A DNA stretch of 64,000 nt from Eublepharis macularius (Eukaryota > Chordata > Lepidosauria > Squamata > Eublepharidae): the NCBI RefSeq assembly GCF_028583425.1, contig NC_072790.1:14676552-14740551 (forward strand), read 5' to 3'. Of this stretch, positions 43,198 to 54,230 are shown one piece after another. The stretch's first letter is position 1; each line of letters opens with the position of its first letter. The position numbers were made by a program, and so were the translations under genes. The notes beneath the pieces were generated by a model, which worked only from the letters and a program-made list of their open reading frames with translations, had not been told where the DNA came from and did no database searches.

Positions 43198-43278
43198 CAG
43201 CAACGCCAGACAGGTCCACCTCCACCAGCAGCAGCGGCAGGCAGGTCCAGTGGCAGCAAGCAGCAACACTACGTTCCA
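43198..43278 (+). CDS. PPP3R1: Candidate cassette exon B of PPP3R1 (27 codons, phase 0)
   Basis: Seen: an acceptor ending CTGCAG at 43197, 81 nt open in phase 0, and a consensus donor CCA|GTGAGT at 43279. The encoded peptide starts QQRQTGPPPPAAAAG and ends KQQHYVP, so it is Pro/Ala/Gln-rich and probably disordered. The segment is a GC-rich island in an AT-rich intron. Its length, its phase and its position between the Met1 and Gly2 exons all fit a PPP3R1 cassette exon. An acceptor three bases further on (CAGCAG) would drop one Gln. Inference: an extended N-terminus without Gly2 at the start. It could be an exon of another + strand transcript. Confidence 0.5.
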
Positions 43279-43800
43279 GTGAGTTTATTAAAGTTAGAAG
43301 TAGAGTACTCTTATTTTACTACAGATGTTGTATTGCATTTGGCCTCCCATCATCCTTGCGAAGTGATAGATTACTGTTGTTCCCATTTTACAGATGGGTT
43401 ATTCGAGATGAGGGTGACTTAATTCTGTGAGGTGAGTCTGCAGCATAGGTGAGCCGTGAGCTTAGGCCCTTTACGTTAAAGTCCAAGCTCACGCTGCCTC
43501 TTGAATCCCAGCAGCTGGAATCAAATGGGAATTGGTAGTAAACCAGATTTTGAACCTGGATTGTGGCAATTCCATTGCAGAGTAAAACAAAACATTGTGA
43601 ATTAAGGCAAAAAAGTGAATATTTCTTGCCTAGAGCAGTGCATTTGAAAAGGTGACCTGGTTCCAAGCAACTACATCAATCAGTGCAAAGAAGGTAATCT
43701 CTCGCATGACATTTTATTGGGTTGAATCTTGTGGCTTTTCCTCTAGGTGTTACAGTGAAATATTGTTCCACAAGTGTTAGGAGCTTTTCTCCATCACTGG
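43279..43800. other. Intron sequence, nothing specific seen
   Basis: No recognised repeat or exon. Confidence 0.4.
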
Positions 43801-43975
43801 CCAGGAGAGTCAGTGTGGTGATAATGGTTAGAGTTTGACCTGGGAGATGGAGGTTTAAATCTCCACTCCACCATGAAGCTCACTGCATGACCTCTCAGCT
43901 TCACCTATTTTTCAGGGAGACTGTGAGGATAAAATAAGTTGCGGGGAAACCCCACTGTGTGTCATTCTGAGCTGC
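43801..43975 (+). mobile_element. tRNA-derived MIR-like SINE, + strand
   Basis: AGAGTCAGTGTGGTGATAATGG, GGAGGTTTAAATCTCCACTC and CAGGGAGACTGTGAGGATAAAAT follow the SINE plan. It is decayed and lacks a clear tail. Confidence 0.7.
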
Positions 43976-45379
43976 TTGAAGGAACAGTGGGAATTTGTGA
44001 ACTCACAATTAAATTGAAACTTGCTTATTAAATGTATACATGTGCTACTTTGGTTGAAAAAAAAAGTGGTCCTGTACAATGTGCTGTAATTGGAACAGTT
44101 GATTTTCAGTATAGTTGTAAAATGCAACAGTATCTGAATTCTGTAATAGCTTTCACCTGGCCTGATCCTGGCTGTAATCCTAAATCCTGCAATCCCCTCT
44201 GCCATAGTTCATTATCTCTGATGTTTATCTACATTTTTAAATGTTCTGTTCAAAGGGTATTAATCTTCTTCAGTTGAATTTCTTCAGTAAGGCCACTTAC
44301 AAGAAGTCTTTCATAGAAGCATAGGCAGTGAATTTTGAATTGCATATAAATGTTTAATGCTAAAATCTTCTCTTTTTAGGTTTGCAGCACATTTTGAGTT
44401 TAAAAGCATCTGGTCTTCCAGAATCATGCTAGTTCTGTTCAGATGATCCTCCAAATATGGTCACAACCTCTATCTCTACTCCCCCCCCCCACCGCTTCCT
44501 GTTTAGTGCTAACCACGCTTCATTGGTACATCCATATTGGCAAACTAAGATTAGTGCTTGGCCTTCAGAATCAAAGCCATGGCTGGAGATGAGTTTCTGA
44601 TTCTGGTTTAGAAGGGCGGACATCGTTTTTAAACATGTGATGTCATAACTTATGGTCCATGCTAACCAGGAAATGGGGAAGAGAAACCTTGGGAAAGGAG
44701 GAATACATAACACAGTTTTTGCCTTTCACATGGTGATTTGAATGACTATCTGAATCAGGTGTTTCAAAGGGGGAAGCTTAATCCCTGAGGCGGGGAAAGG
44801 AAGCACAAAGCGAGCTGTCTAAAAGAACGAGTAAAGTAAGCAATGAGGAGAGGAACTGATAATAGCAGGCTGAGGGAGGGGGGGATGCCTCTTAGAATCA
44901 TAGCGAGTTCATGGAAGGGGCAGCATGAATTTTAGCATCCCCCCCCCCAGAAATGGCAGTTGATACAAGCTTAAAGCCGTTTTCCCCAAGGTCTGCTTTT
45001 TAAGGGGAAAGAACAGGGTTGGAGAGGGTGCTTGTTTAGTTTGCTTTGGAAATGTCGGGCAAGTTACATGCTAGCATTAAGCCGCAAACTTCCATATAAC
45101 AAAAAATTAAAAGATGGTGTGATGTTTTTGATCTCGGTTGTAACAAACCGAACAGTTAAGAATTTGGCAGAAAAGTATTTCCTGTTGGCAGAACAGAGAA
45201 ATTATAGGTTAACTAACGTAGACATATCTTGTGCTATGATATGTACATTGGCATTGCTAGCTGAAGCCTTCCTGCTTCTGTATCTCCAGATCAGGAAAAT
45301 ATTTAAATGCACAGCAGCAAAGGTTGGCAGTTAAAAGTATAGCATTTAAAGTACTGCAAAAACTAATCCCTCCTGAATG
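43976..45379. other. Intron sequence, nothing specific seen
   Basis: C-runs lie near 44480-44489 and 44940-44949. The 100-codon frame at 45032-45334 has no family features and no splice context that I can defend. Confidence 0.4.
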
Positions 45380-45495
45380 AAATAATAAAAATGTTTTGGT
45401 TAATTGTCTAGTTGGCTCTTCTGCCAGAGTAGACAATACTGACCTTGATGGACCAGTGGTCTTGCTCACTATAAGGCAGTTTCATGTGTACAGTC
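45380..45495 (+). mobile_element. LINE/SINE 3' tail fragment
   Basis: GATGGACCAGTGGTCTTGCTC and ACTATAAGGCAGTTTCATGTGT are words of a widespread amniote LINE (CR1-group) 3' end. Confidence 0.45.
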
Positions 45496-46143
45496 CCAAA
45501 TAGATTTCAACCCTTCTAAGTCTGCTGAAGAGTGTAATTCTACTTTGGATTGTGAATGTGAGATAAATCATGAGCTTGAAGTAAAGACAATATTTTCTAA
45601 AAGTACAACTTAACGTGTGCTTTGGAAAGGGCTTATGGTACCAGCTTTGGTCTCATGGTCTAACTAGGACAGGCTTGGCTCTTGTCTTTCACTAAGATAC
45701 GCAGTGATAAGAACTAATAACTTTACTTCCTTTTGGCATGAGAATAAAGCTTTTTGGCTCTGGCATAATGGAATATCTAGTTGCCAAGTAAAACAAAGTG
45801 AATTATAAAAATGGGAGTTCTGAGAATTTGTGAGAGGCAAGTAAAATGGTATTTTGTTGATGGGAGGTGTAATTTACGTAGTGGTTATTGAACTATCTAA
45901 AACAAGCATTAAATTCAAGGCTTGAAAGACTGGTGAGATTCACACAGTTTCTAATATTTATACAGACATACTGTTTGCAGTCTGCTTCTAGTGTATTGCT
46001 ATTAAATGGGAGTCTGAACTTTTTCTTTTAATAGAAGTGGTGGCTTGGACAAAGTACCAGAGTATTGTGTGTTTCTGCATTTCTTGAATACATTTCTGCA
46101 GTTCACAGTTTCTACACCAAAACCATTTAAAATATATTATTCA
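45496..46143. other. Intron sequence, nothing specific seen
   Basis: No recognised repeat or exon. Confidence 0.4.
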
Positions 46144-46545
46144 GATGCCCTGACCTGGATAGCCCCGGTGAGCCTGATCTGGTCAGATCTCAGAGGTTTA
46201 GCAGGGTGGGCCTTGGCTGATAATTAGATGAGAGACCTGAAACGAAGGCCAGGGTTGCAGAGGCAGGCAATGGCAAACCTCCTCTTAGTGTATTGTCGAA
46301 GGCTTTGTGTTGTCGAAGGCTTTCACGGCCGGAGAACGATGGTTGTTGTGGGTTTTCCGGGCTGTATTGCCGTGGTCTTGGCGTTGTAGTTCCTGACGTT
46401 TCGCCAGCAGCTGTGGCTGGCATCTTCAGAGGTGTAGCACCAAAAGACAGAGATCTCAGTGTCACAGTCCTCTTAGTCTCTTGCCATGAAAACCCCACCA
46501 GGGGTTGCCATAAGTCAACTATGACTTGAATGCACTTTCCTCCAC
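46144..46545 (+). mobile_element. 5S rRNA-derived SINE, split by a Penelope terminal repeat
   Basis: The head CCTGATCTGGTCAGATCTCAGAGG-TTTAGCAGGGT-GGCCTTGGCT resembles the 5S rRNA internal-promoter region. The body continues GGCAGGCAATGGCAAACC, is interrupted at 46289-46467, and resumes CTCTTGCCATGAAAACCCC and GCCATAAGTCAACTATGACTTG. It ends in (CCA)n at 46535-46565. It is a SINE, not a 5S gene. Confidence 0.85.
46289..46467 (-). mobile_element. Penelope terminal repeat (pLTR) inserted in the 5S SINE
   Basis: GAAGGCTTTCACGGCCGGAG, GGGTTTTCCGGGCTGTATTG and GCCAGCAGCTGTGGCTGGC match the Penelope unit at 49-50 kb. The 9-bp direct repeat TCCTCTTAG flanks it at 46280-46288 and 46468-46476. The first words GTCGAAGGCTTTG(T)... 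are doubled at the left edge. Confidence 0.88.
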
Positions 46546-46567
46546 CACCACCACCACCACCACCAGC

Positions 46568-47309
46568 AGCTGTTCAGATAATAATAGTAACCTTTCATAC
46601 CTTTGCAGCATTAAAATAGTTAAAATGATGACAGATTAAAATATTCAATATTTTAAAGCACAAGCGGCACTGTAAATAATTGAAATGGTTTACATCATTA
46701 AGAGCAACCCGAGGCAGGTCTGCTAGGAATCCTCCTCGTCTATTCCCTGGGGCCTTCTCCCAGGAAATCATTCTAAGCGCAGCAGAGTCGATGTTAACAG
46801 GAGAAACAAGTAATCAGATTCAAAAAGTAAATAACAAATCAGTGCACGGCATTAGTAAGGTAACCTGAAAGCTGGGTGACACTTTCATCTTGCATCATTC
46901 TCTTAGAATTCATAGTATGTACAAAGTACATTTAAAATTGTACCAAAGGCGAAGTGTTAAAAAATGTTAAATTTATAACTGCGCAGCTCGCTGTAAGGCT
47001 GCTTGAAGGAAAGATTAATCCTGCTTCCTTCCTTTGTTGGTTTGCTAGCGGTCTGTTTTCTTCCTGCTGCCAATTGCTGGCGCTTCCGATTCTTTGTGAA
47101 TCAACAGTTCAAAGGAAAAAATTCAGTAGTGCATCGCCCTACCTGCTGCAGTGATTAAACAGCAGCTTTTTAATAAATGCAGTGCATTGTATCCTACCAC
47201 CTTGCTTGACTAAGGGCGGTGTGTTCTTTTGGTTGAAGGTGCACCCTGCAATCAAAAGAACACTCTTGCCTTTGCTGAAGGGGGTTATAATATACAAACA
47301 TACACAGCT
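46568..47309. other. Intron sequence, nothing specific seen
   Basis: No recognised repeat or exon. Confidence 0.4.
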
Positions 47310-47400
47310 TTGTGTCATATATGCCTGTCTGCATATGTGCCATGAATGTATTCTGTGTTACGTACTGGTCCTCTGAGGGCATGAGAAGTTTCTTATTGAT
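47310..47400. repeat. Second copy of the 85-bp dispersed repeat
   Basis: Collinear with 42013-42097 up to TTTCTTATTGA. After that the two copies diverge: a Sauria SINE follows there, unrelated sequence here. Confidence 0.7.
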
Positions 47401-49030
47401 GTTAAGGCAGTGGGTTATCTCACAAGTATTTACTTCCTCTTTCCCCGCTGCCTCCAGCAAGCGTCCTTGAAGGCCAGCTGTGGCCGGCTCAAAATGTATC
47501 CTTCTTGGGAACTGGAATGATTTCATTTTTTGTTCTGTCTAGCCTAAACCTAACTTCTCCTCTTCACCCCCACCCCCCGGCTCCTTTGCGCCCAAACTTT
47601 ACGGTCTCTATCCTGATGGCGGGAACTTTCCCTATAACTAACACTACCTACCCCCATCCACGTCACTTCTACCAATTCAGTTGTCTGAGCACCTTGAACT
47701 AGATGGGTCTCTAATAAAGTTACTTCAACCAATTCACCTGCGTGTCTGCTGTGGAGCACTTGGGGATTCTCCCTGCCAAGGACTGACGCTTTGCTTTCTA
47801 ACATTAACCACCATACTTGGCGAGACAGAACCAGATACTCTCAATTTTTCAGAGGATTTATTTCTCTAAGATCTTACTTAGCATTCAGGTTTTCCTTGCT
47901 TCTGGATTTAATTTAGTCAAATTGTCTGCATCGCCTTCAGCTGTCTCAAATAGAAGAAGGAAAGCATTTGCAAACAGAGAGCCAGATTCCCAGTCTTGAG
48001 TCCAAGGAGGGGCCAGAAGGGATGCGTGGCAACTGTGCCAATACAATACCCAGTAAAACAGAGGCCACAGTTACTGTGCAAATTAAGCCAGCAGTTCTAC
48101 GAAACATTCACTGCCATCTTATACATAGTTGTTTCAATATTAGCCCACTGAAATCAATGTACTTAAGAGTGGAATACTTCTGTGTAGGGTTGTGCTTCAA
48201 ACCCCATGTAACAACTTCTCAGCTGCTCCTACTTTCCTGACAGTGACTTAAGCAGTTGGACCGTCTTTCTGTTTTGAATTAAAGATTAATAAATGATTAG
48301 TGTTTCAAAGTATACATCAGTTTTCCATTCATTTCCACGTTTTTTTGTTTTTCTACATTCAAATACCTTTTTACTTCATGCACTCCTGCATATGTAACCT
48401 TTCTTCCACACTTCTGTCTTCCCACTCTTCATTTCTGCCGTCCTTTCTCTATTGTTAATCTACAGAAAGTTCAGAGAGAATGACAGTGCCTTTTTTACTC
48501 CTAGCTGGTCCTTACATAACAGTAAAGACTGTGAGAGGAGAGGCAGTCGTTCACATGGTGTTAGAATTTTTCTTTGAACATGGAATAACATCAGCACTTC
48601 AGATTCCTGCTGAGACATTGCAGGGGGTGACTAGTTGTATGCCTTCAGCAGATTTTACATTTGCAAACAATCAGCACAGCACAGACATTTGTCTTCCGTG
48701 AAAATGATAACAAACGTAGGGAGAAAAATTAGCCCTGTGGGTGTTAATATAGCCAGATCTGAATTCCCATGGGCATTACAAGTTCCCATGTTGACTTGAT
48801 GCTGAAGTAAACATGGGTGTGGTCTTCTGTGTTGTACACATTTTCCCCATGTTATATTAGTCACAAATCTGGCAGAAAACATTTTTCGATAGTTTCATAT
48901 GTATATTATCTGAAGTTTGACACCCATGAAATGTTTGTTGTTGTGCATAGGGATATAGGTGGAAGCGCTTCCTTTGATTTTAGAGAATTTTTTATCTGAG
49001 TAACATTTTCAAGGTTGCAAAATGGTTAAT
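47401..49030. other. Intron sequence, nothing specific seen
   Basis: No recognised exon or named repeat; short frames only. Confidence 0.4.
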
Positions 49031-49042
49031 ATTGCTTGCATC

Positions 49043-50294
49043 GATGGTTGTTGTAGGTTTTCTGGGCTGTATTGCCGTGGTCTTGGCATTGTAGTTCCTG
49101 ACGTTTCGCCAGCAGCTGTGGCATCTTCAGAGGTGTAGCACCAAAAGACAGAGATCTCTCAGTGTCACAGTGTGGAAAAGCAAACTTTCAGTTAGGTCAC
49201 AAGGTCTACAGGAAACCAACTCACACTGATCGGTACTTACACAAAAACTCCAATCACCACCCCCGACAGAAAAGAGGCATAATGAAAACATTAGTGGATC
49301 GCGCAAGATGGATATGTGAGCCGCACTTTCTCAATGAGGAAATTAATCATCTAAACCACGCACTTCAGGCAAATGGCTACTCCAGAAATGAAATCCAAAG
49401 AGCAATCAAACCCAGGATGAATCAAACAACCAAGGAAAAACAGTCTCCTACAGGAAAAGTGTTTTTGCCATATATCAAAGGAATTACTGATCAGATGGGA
49501 AAGCTTATGAAAAAGCATAACCTTCAAGCAGTATTCAGACCCACACGAAAAATACAACAGATGCTACGATCAGCAAAAGACAGTAGAGACCCCCTCACCT
49601 CTGCAGGAGTATACCGTATACCCTGCAGCTGTGGACAAGTGTACATCGGGACCACAAAGCGTAGCATCCAGACAAGAATAAAAGAACATGAAAGACACTG
49701 CAGACTTGGACAACCTGAAAAATCAGCAGTGGCTGAACATAGCCTAACTCAAACAGGGCACAGTATCTTATTCCAGGACACCAAAATACTGGACAACACT
49801 TCCAACTACTTTGTCAGACTGCACAGGGAAGCCATTGAAATTCACAAGCATAAGCAAAACTTCAACAGGAAAGAAGAAACCTTAAGAATGAACAGAGCAT
49901 GGTTTCCAGTTCTAAAAAACACCAGGCTAACAAAACACTCTATACTCAGCAATAGCCCTGCAGAGAAGATTAGCACATCAAGCCCCAATCCATATGCAAA
50001 AGAACCTCCTCAGGATACAGTGAAGCCTCCCGCCATTAGCATTCCACACCCTGGGAAACTCTTACAGGATGACTCAGCTTAACCCCACCCCTCCTGAGTA
50101 GATATAAATGACCTGCCACATCTTTTCCACACTGTGACACTGAGAGATCTCTGTCTTTTGGCGCTACACTTCTGAAGATGCCAGCCACAGCTGCTGGCGA
50201 AACGTCGGGAACTACAATGCCAAGACCACGGCAATACAGCCCGGAAAACCCACAACAACCATCGTTCTCCAGCTGTGAAAGCCTTCGACAATAC
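49043..50294 (+). mobile_element. Penelope-like element with inverted terminal repeats and 12-bp target duplication
   Basis: The direct repeat ATTGCTTGCATC flanks it at 49031-49042 and 50295-50306. The left part (49043 to about 49180) and the right part (about 50110-50290) are inverted copies of one terminal repeat (GATATCTC-type hairpin words, TTCGCCAGCAGCTGTGG and its complement). The C-terminal coding part lies between them. The copy is 5'-truncated, since the reverse transcriptase core is missing. The open coding frame and clean target duplication suggest a fairly recent insertion. Confidence 0.9.
49162..50082 (+). CDS. Penelope ORF, C-terminal part with GIY-YIG endonuclease
   Basis: The 306-codon open frame is the C-terminal third of a Penelope-like reverse transcriptase. 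The N-terminal part (RKPTHTDRYLHKNSNHHP, residues about 17-34) matches the post-palm/thumb region. A linker with FLPYIKGITDQMGKLMKKH follows. The GIY-YIG endonuclease then shows VYRIPCSCGQVYIGTTKRS (about 151-169), RIKEHERHC and AVAEHSLTQTGH. Residues around the catalytic Tyr-Ile-Gly, Arg and Glu positions are present. The reverse transcriptase palm is absent, so this copy is not autonomous. The first ATG falls in terminal-repeat sequence, so the listed start is only an open-frame start. Confidence 0.85.
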   Translation: MSQCGKANFQLGHKVYRKPTHTDRYLHKNSNHHPRQKRGIMKTLVDRARWICEPHFLNEEINHLNHALQANGYSRNEIQRAIKPRMNQTTKEKQSPTGKVFLPYIKGITDQMGKLMKKHNLQAVFRPTRKIQQMLRSAKDSRDPLTSAGVYRIPCSCGQVYIGTTKRSIQTRIKEHERHCRLGQPEKSAVAEHSLTQTGHSILFQDTKILDNTSNYFVRLHREAIEIHKHKQNFNRKEETLRMNRAWFPVLKNTRLTKHSILSNSPAEKISTSSPNPYAKEPPQDTVKPPAISIPHPGKLLQDDSA

Positions 50295-50374
50295 ATTGCT
50301 TGCATCCTTTCAAATGCATTTTTTTTTTAAAAAGAACATATTTAAGCTACCTGTGACAGATTTCTTTATTTTAG

Positions 50375-50590
50375 TGGTGGTAGTGGAGAGTGCCTTCAAG
50401 TCATAGCTGACGTATGGTGACTGCCGACAGGGTTTTCATGGCAAGAGACTATCAGGAGTGGCTTGCCATTGTCTGCCTCTGCAACCCAGGCCTTGGTTGG
50501 AGGTTCCCACCCAATTACTAACCAAGGCCAACCCTGCTTAGCTTCTGAGATATGACAAGATCTAGGTAAGATTAATTATGTTTACGTGAA
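50375..50590 (-). mobile_element. 5S rRNA-derived SINE, minus strand
   Basis: The segment GCCTTCAAGTCATAGCTGAC-GTATGGTGACTGCCGACAGGG-TTTTCATGGCAAGAGAC is the body in reverse. GTTCCCACCCAATTACTAACCAAGG and CCAACCCTGCTTAGCTTCTGAGATATGACAAGATC are the 5S-like head in reverse. Confidence 0.85.
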
Positions 50591-50607
50591 ATAGTTCAGT
50601 GTACATT

Positions 50608-50695
50608 CACCCTGACCTGGATGACCCAGGCTAGCTCAGTCTCATCAGATCTCCAAAGCTAAGCAGGGCTGGTCCAGGTTAGTACTTGACCCTGC
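50608..50695 (+). mobile_element. 5S rRNA-derived SINE head, + strand
   Basis: CAGTCTCATCAGATCTCCAAAGCTAAGCAGGG-CTGGTCCAGGTTAGTACTTG is close to the 5S rRNA C-box region. It is a truncated second copy in the opposite orientation to its neighbour, giving a head-to-head pair. Confidence 0.85.
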
Positions 50696-52480
50696 TGTTG
50701 AAGAGTGTAGAGAATGGCTTTCACCTCAAGCAAAACGTTGGCTCCTGACTTCTTACAATTCTGCGCGAGAAAGTAGAGTGTAGTTGCTTTGTGAGAATCA
50801 TCTTGATTATACTGCTGCACTCCCCCCCCGCCCCCAAGTTGTGTTGGCAGGATGTCAGAAAAAAATACCAGGCTTACAACAGAGTTTCCCATAGCCTCCT
50901 GCTCAGCTGCTCTGGGGTTCAGTGTAAATTGGTTTTGATCCCAGAATGGCTGCCTGACTGTATGCTTCCCTGGCCCGTGTATTTCTTGCTTGCCAAACAG
51001 GTTGACATGTTCATAGCAACGACCATTCAGCCTAATCTTTTTATCTCCTGTTTTTGAAAGTTGTGCATAGGTGAGGAGGTGACAGTGGGCTGGATCCAGA
51101 CTAAATTTCCCACCGGTAGAACGGAGCTCTCCTGCCTTCCCTTCTCACTGCAGCTCACTGATCTTCACAAAATGCTGCTGGTGGGGGACGTTCAGGATTG
51201 TCAGGAGGGTTTGCAAAGAGAAGGAAGAATCAGGAGAAATTGCCCATTTAGTCTGGATACAACCCAGTGGCTAGATTGTTGTGTTCTCCTTGCTCCATGA
51301 AATGACTTCAAGATTTCAAGTAGATGTATCAGTGAGCTTGTCTGGTGGTGAGTAGGGCTCCTCACCATGGGGAGTTCTTCAAATGTGAGGGAGCTGTTTC
51401 TGAGGTGGGGGGTGGGGGTGTGTCTTGTAAGTAAATATGTGTCTTATTAAGGACAAGTGACAGACCCTCAGTGCTTCCATTCTTGAGGTCTACTGCTGTG
51501 TAGATGAGTGCATTACAGTCAGGTCTTAAGTTGATTTCTCTGGGCTATAAATAGGTAGTGAGTCATAGACAACTGCGCCCCAGGTTAAGTGTCTGTCAGC
51601 TGTAGACCTCTCTCTCTGCCCTCTGGTTTTCAAGAATCTTAATACTAAACTCTCCGTATCACGTTAGACAACTTCATTGCTTGAAGAACTTCTTTCGTGT
51701 TCACTCTGGCTGAAAATCTTGGCCAGAACCATCTGTTCCTAGAAAAAAAATCTGATTTATGCACAGATCAGTTGGGCATTTTTTGTGGTCTGTATCCCAG
51801 ACTGGTGCTTGTAAGGATGTCAATTATTTTTATTTACTGGCTAATAAAAAAATTGTCATCATGGAAATGCCAGGTTAATAAATACTCTAAAAATAAGCAA
51901 TAGTGTTTGTAAATAAATGTTAGGTAATGTGTGTGTAGTGAAAAAAAAGCTCAGTCATCAAAAGAAAATATTTTCTACACTGCCAACCATTTGAGCTTCA
52001 GTTTAAGTGCTGAAAAAGCAAACCTAGTTAATTTGAATTTAATTGGAATGTCTTGCTAATTCTCTAAAAATCACACTGCCAGTCAGGCATGAAGCATGAA
52101 AAGAGTTTTCGCTGTCTCTCAGAAGTGAATATGAGACCTGGATTTCATTGCCTTGCTTGCTGGGTGCACCAGCCAGATAGAACACAGGGCCTTAAGCTGA
52201 AATGGTGACATGTTAACCATTTGGTACTGCTCTGGTCATCTTTACTTAGAAGCCAGGACCATTGATTTCACTGGATGTTACCCCAAAATTGAGAGAGCAC
52301 ATGGGATTGCAGCCTAATCGAGTTTTCTGATAGATCAGAATGCTGCCAAAGTATTTCAGGCTGAAGTTCAAGAAAAGAGAGGTGAAAAACACCTGTAGGA
52401 TTTCATACTGATTATGCATGTTATTTGTGGACATTAACCTGTTATTGAGTGGGTTGGTTGAAAAGGACAATATAGAAGGT
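50696..52480. other. Intron sequence, nothing specific seen
   Basis: No recognised exon or named repeat. Confidence 0.4.
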
Positions 52481-53039
52481 TCTGCACTAGATCCAGGTGG
52501 CCAGGTTGACCATATTGAGGTAAGAAGCCATTTTCCAGGCTAGGGAGAGGTTGTGGAAAGCATTTTTTGCGACTGGCTTAATTTGTTTTTCTAGGAATAG
52601 TGCTGGATCCAATATAATCCCTAGGCTCTTAATTGGGTCTGCAAGGGTCAGATGAACTCCATTGAAAGTGGGAAGTACAATGCCCTTCAGGATCTCTGCT
52701 TTCCCAACAAGCATCACTTCCATCTTGTCTGGGTATAATTTCAATTTGTTCATATTCGGCCATTTCACCGCAGCTGTCAGCCATCAATCCAAGATTTCTG
52801 CTGAATCTTGTGGGGAGGAGCAATAAGGAGTCTATGTCCGTCTATGTTCAAATGGAGATAATCTACTAACACTACTAGTGCGGTCTCTGTCCTGTGCCCT
52901 GGTCTGAATCCAGACTGGAAAGGATCCAGTGTGCTAGAGTTACCCAAGAAAGTCTGGAGTTGGTCAGCTCCTGCTCTCTCAATCACTTTGCCCAAATTAG
53001 GGGAGATTAGAGACTGGACGGTGTTAACTGGCCTTCTGT

Positions 53040-54230
53040 GGCCAAATTAAGCCCTTGCCTGCGAGAGAGGATCGTTTACTAGTTTGGTCTGAGAAGATAC
53101 CTCCAGTGGAGAAGAAACCAAACAGCCAATTCATAAGGTTATAAAATTTATTCAGATCAGATCTCTTCAAAAATCATGATAAAGAGCTCTAATAACCCAG
53201 GTTATAATATGTGGAAAGTGTGAATTACATAGGGCAGTACTTGAGATATATATTGTCATAGCACAGCAGCAGTGCATTTAGCCATATTGTCATAGCGTAG
53301 CAGAGTATCTCACCAATCCAGGAGTTCTGTATTGAGAAGAGTTTCGCCTTTCCTTCTGGACAGTGTACCTGCAAAATAGAGGAGAAGTAGAGAGGAGAGT
53401 AATTTCTTTCCTTTCCCCCTTCTTACCTCCATCATGCTTCTCATGTCCATTTTTACACTCTCTTGGGCACATCTGCCCACCTCTCTCAACCAATCAGATT
53501 TCTTAGATTCTACCTCATCTTTGGCAGGAAAAGTCCCGTACTTTGCAAAAATCTACAAAATAACTGGGTCACTTCAACCTGTTCCAGAATTTGCTGTTGT
53601 TGCTCAAATTATGACAGCTCATTTCAAATACATTAGCAGAAATTCTGTGGATTGATTTGACCTGTTCCTTAAGTCAACTATGCCCCATTGCAGTGTCCAT
53701 TGCAACATGTAACTGTGTAAATATCCCATCATGACTCCATTTACTTATATAACTACCTTGGCAGCTTATATGACTAAATATGAATATATCTATATATGGA
53801 TATTTTTAAAATTATGAATCTTAAAAATTGCAGAGAGGGAGAAAGCAAACTGTTAAAATTGTCCCCATCTTCTCAGTCTAATTTTCTCAGCCACCATTTG
53901 AGGTCTCCCTATAACCATTAAAGTAAAGTCTGTTTTCCAGAAATCATTGACTCCATTTGGAGGGTTTAAGCAGTCATCCGCCAAAGCAAATTGAAGCCAC
54001 TTCACATTTCAACTGTAGCTGTGACTCTCTGCGGCCAGGTCACAGTAACTGTTGAGTCTTTTGTCAATAACATTCACAACTATTTGCACAGCTTATTTTC
54101 CAGAGCAAAGGTTGCTCGCCATGCTGCTGTACAGAGATCAGCTCAAAACGACATGGCTACAGAGCAACATATTGAAGATATATCAAAATATAAAGGCTTT
54201 GAGTGTTAGGCCTCATCTATAGGATCTAAC
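53040..54230. other. Stretch within the L2-like span lacking recognisable LINE coding
   Basis: No LINE motif, exon or named repeat is visible here. It may be an unidentified insertion or sequence between two separate LINE pieces. Confidence 0.35.

Noticed and set aside
45288-45330. Possible small exon after CTGTATCTCCAG near 45290
   Set aside because: The downstream GT (GTTGGC) is a poor donor, and the segment is not richer in GC than its surroundings.
45032-45334. 100-codon open frame in intron 1
   Set aside because: No family features, no convincing splice sites and AT-rich composition; most likely chance.
49162-50082. Host gene with a GIY-YIG nuclease domain
   Set aside because: Its flanking inverted terminal repeats, target duplication and sequence pattern show it to be a Penelope-like element.
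50608-50695. 5S rRNA gene
   Set aside because: Only the internal-promoter-like part is present, in a SINE context; two other 5S-like heads nearby are also SINEs.
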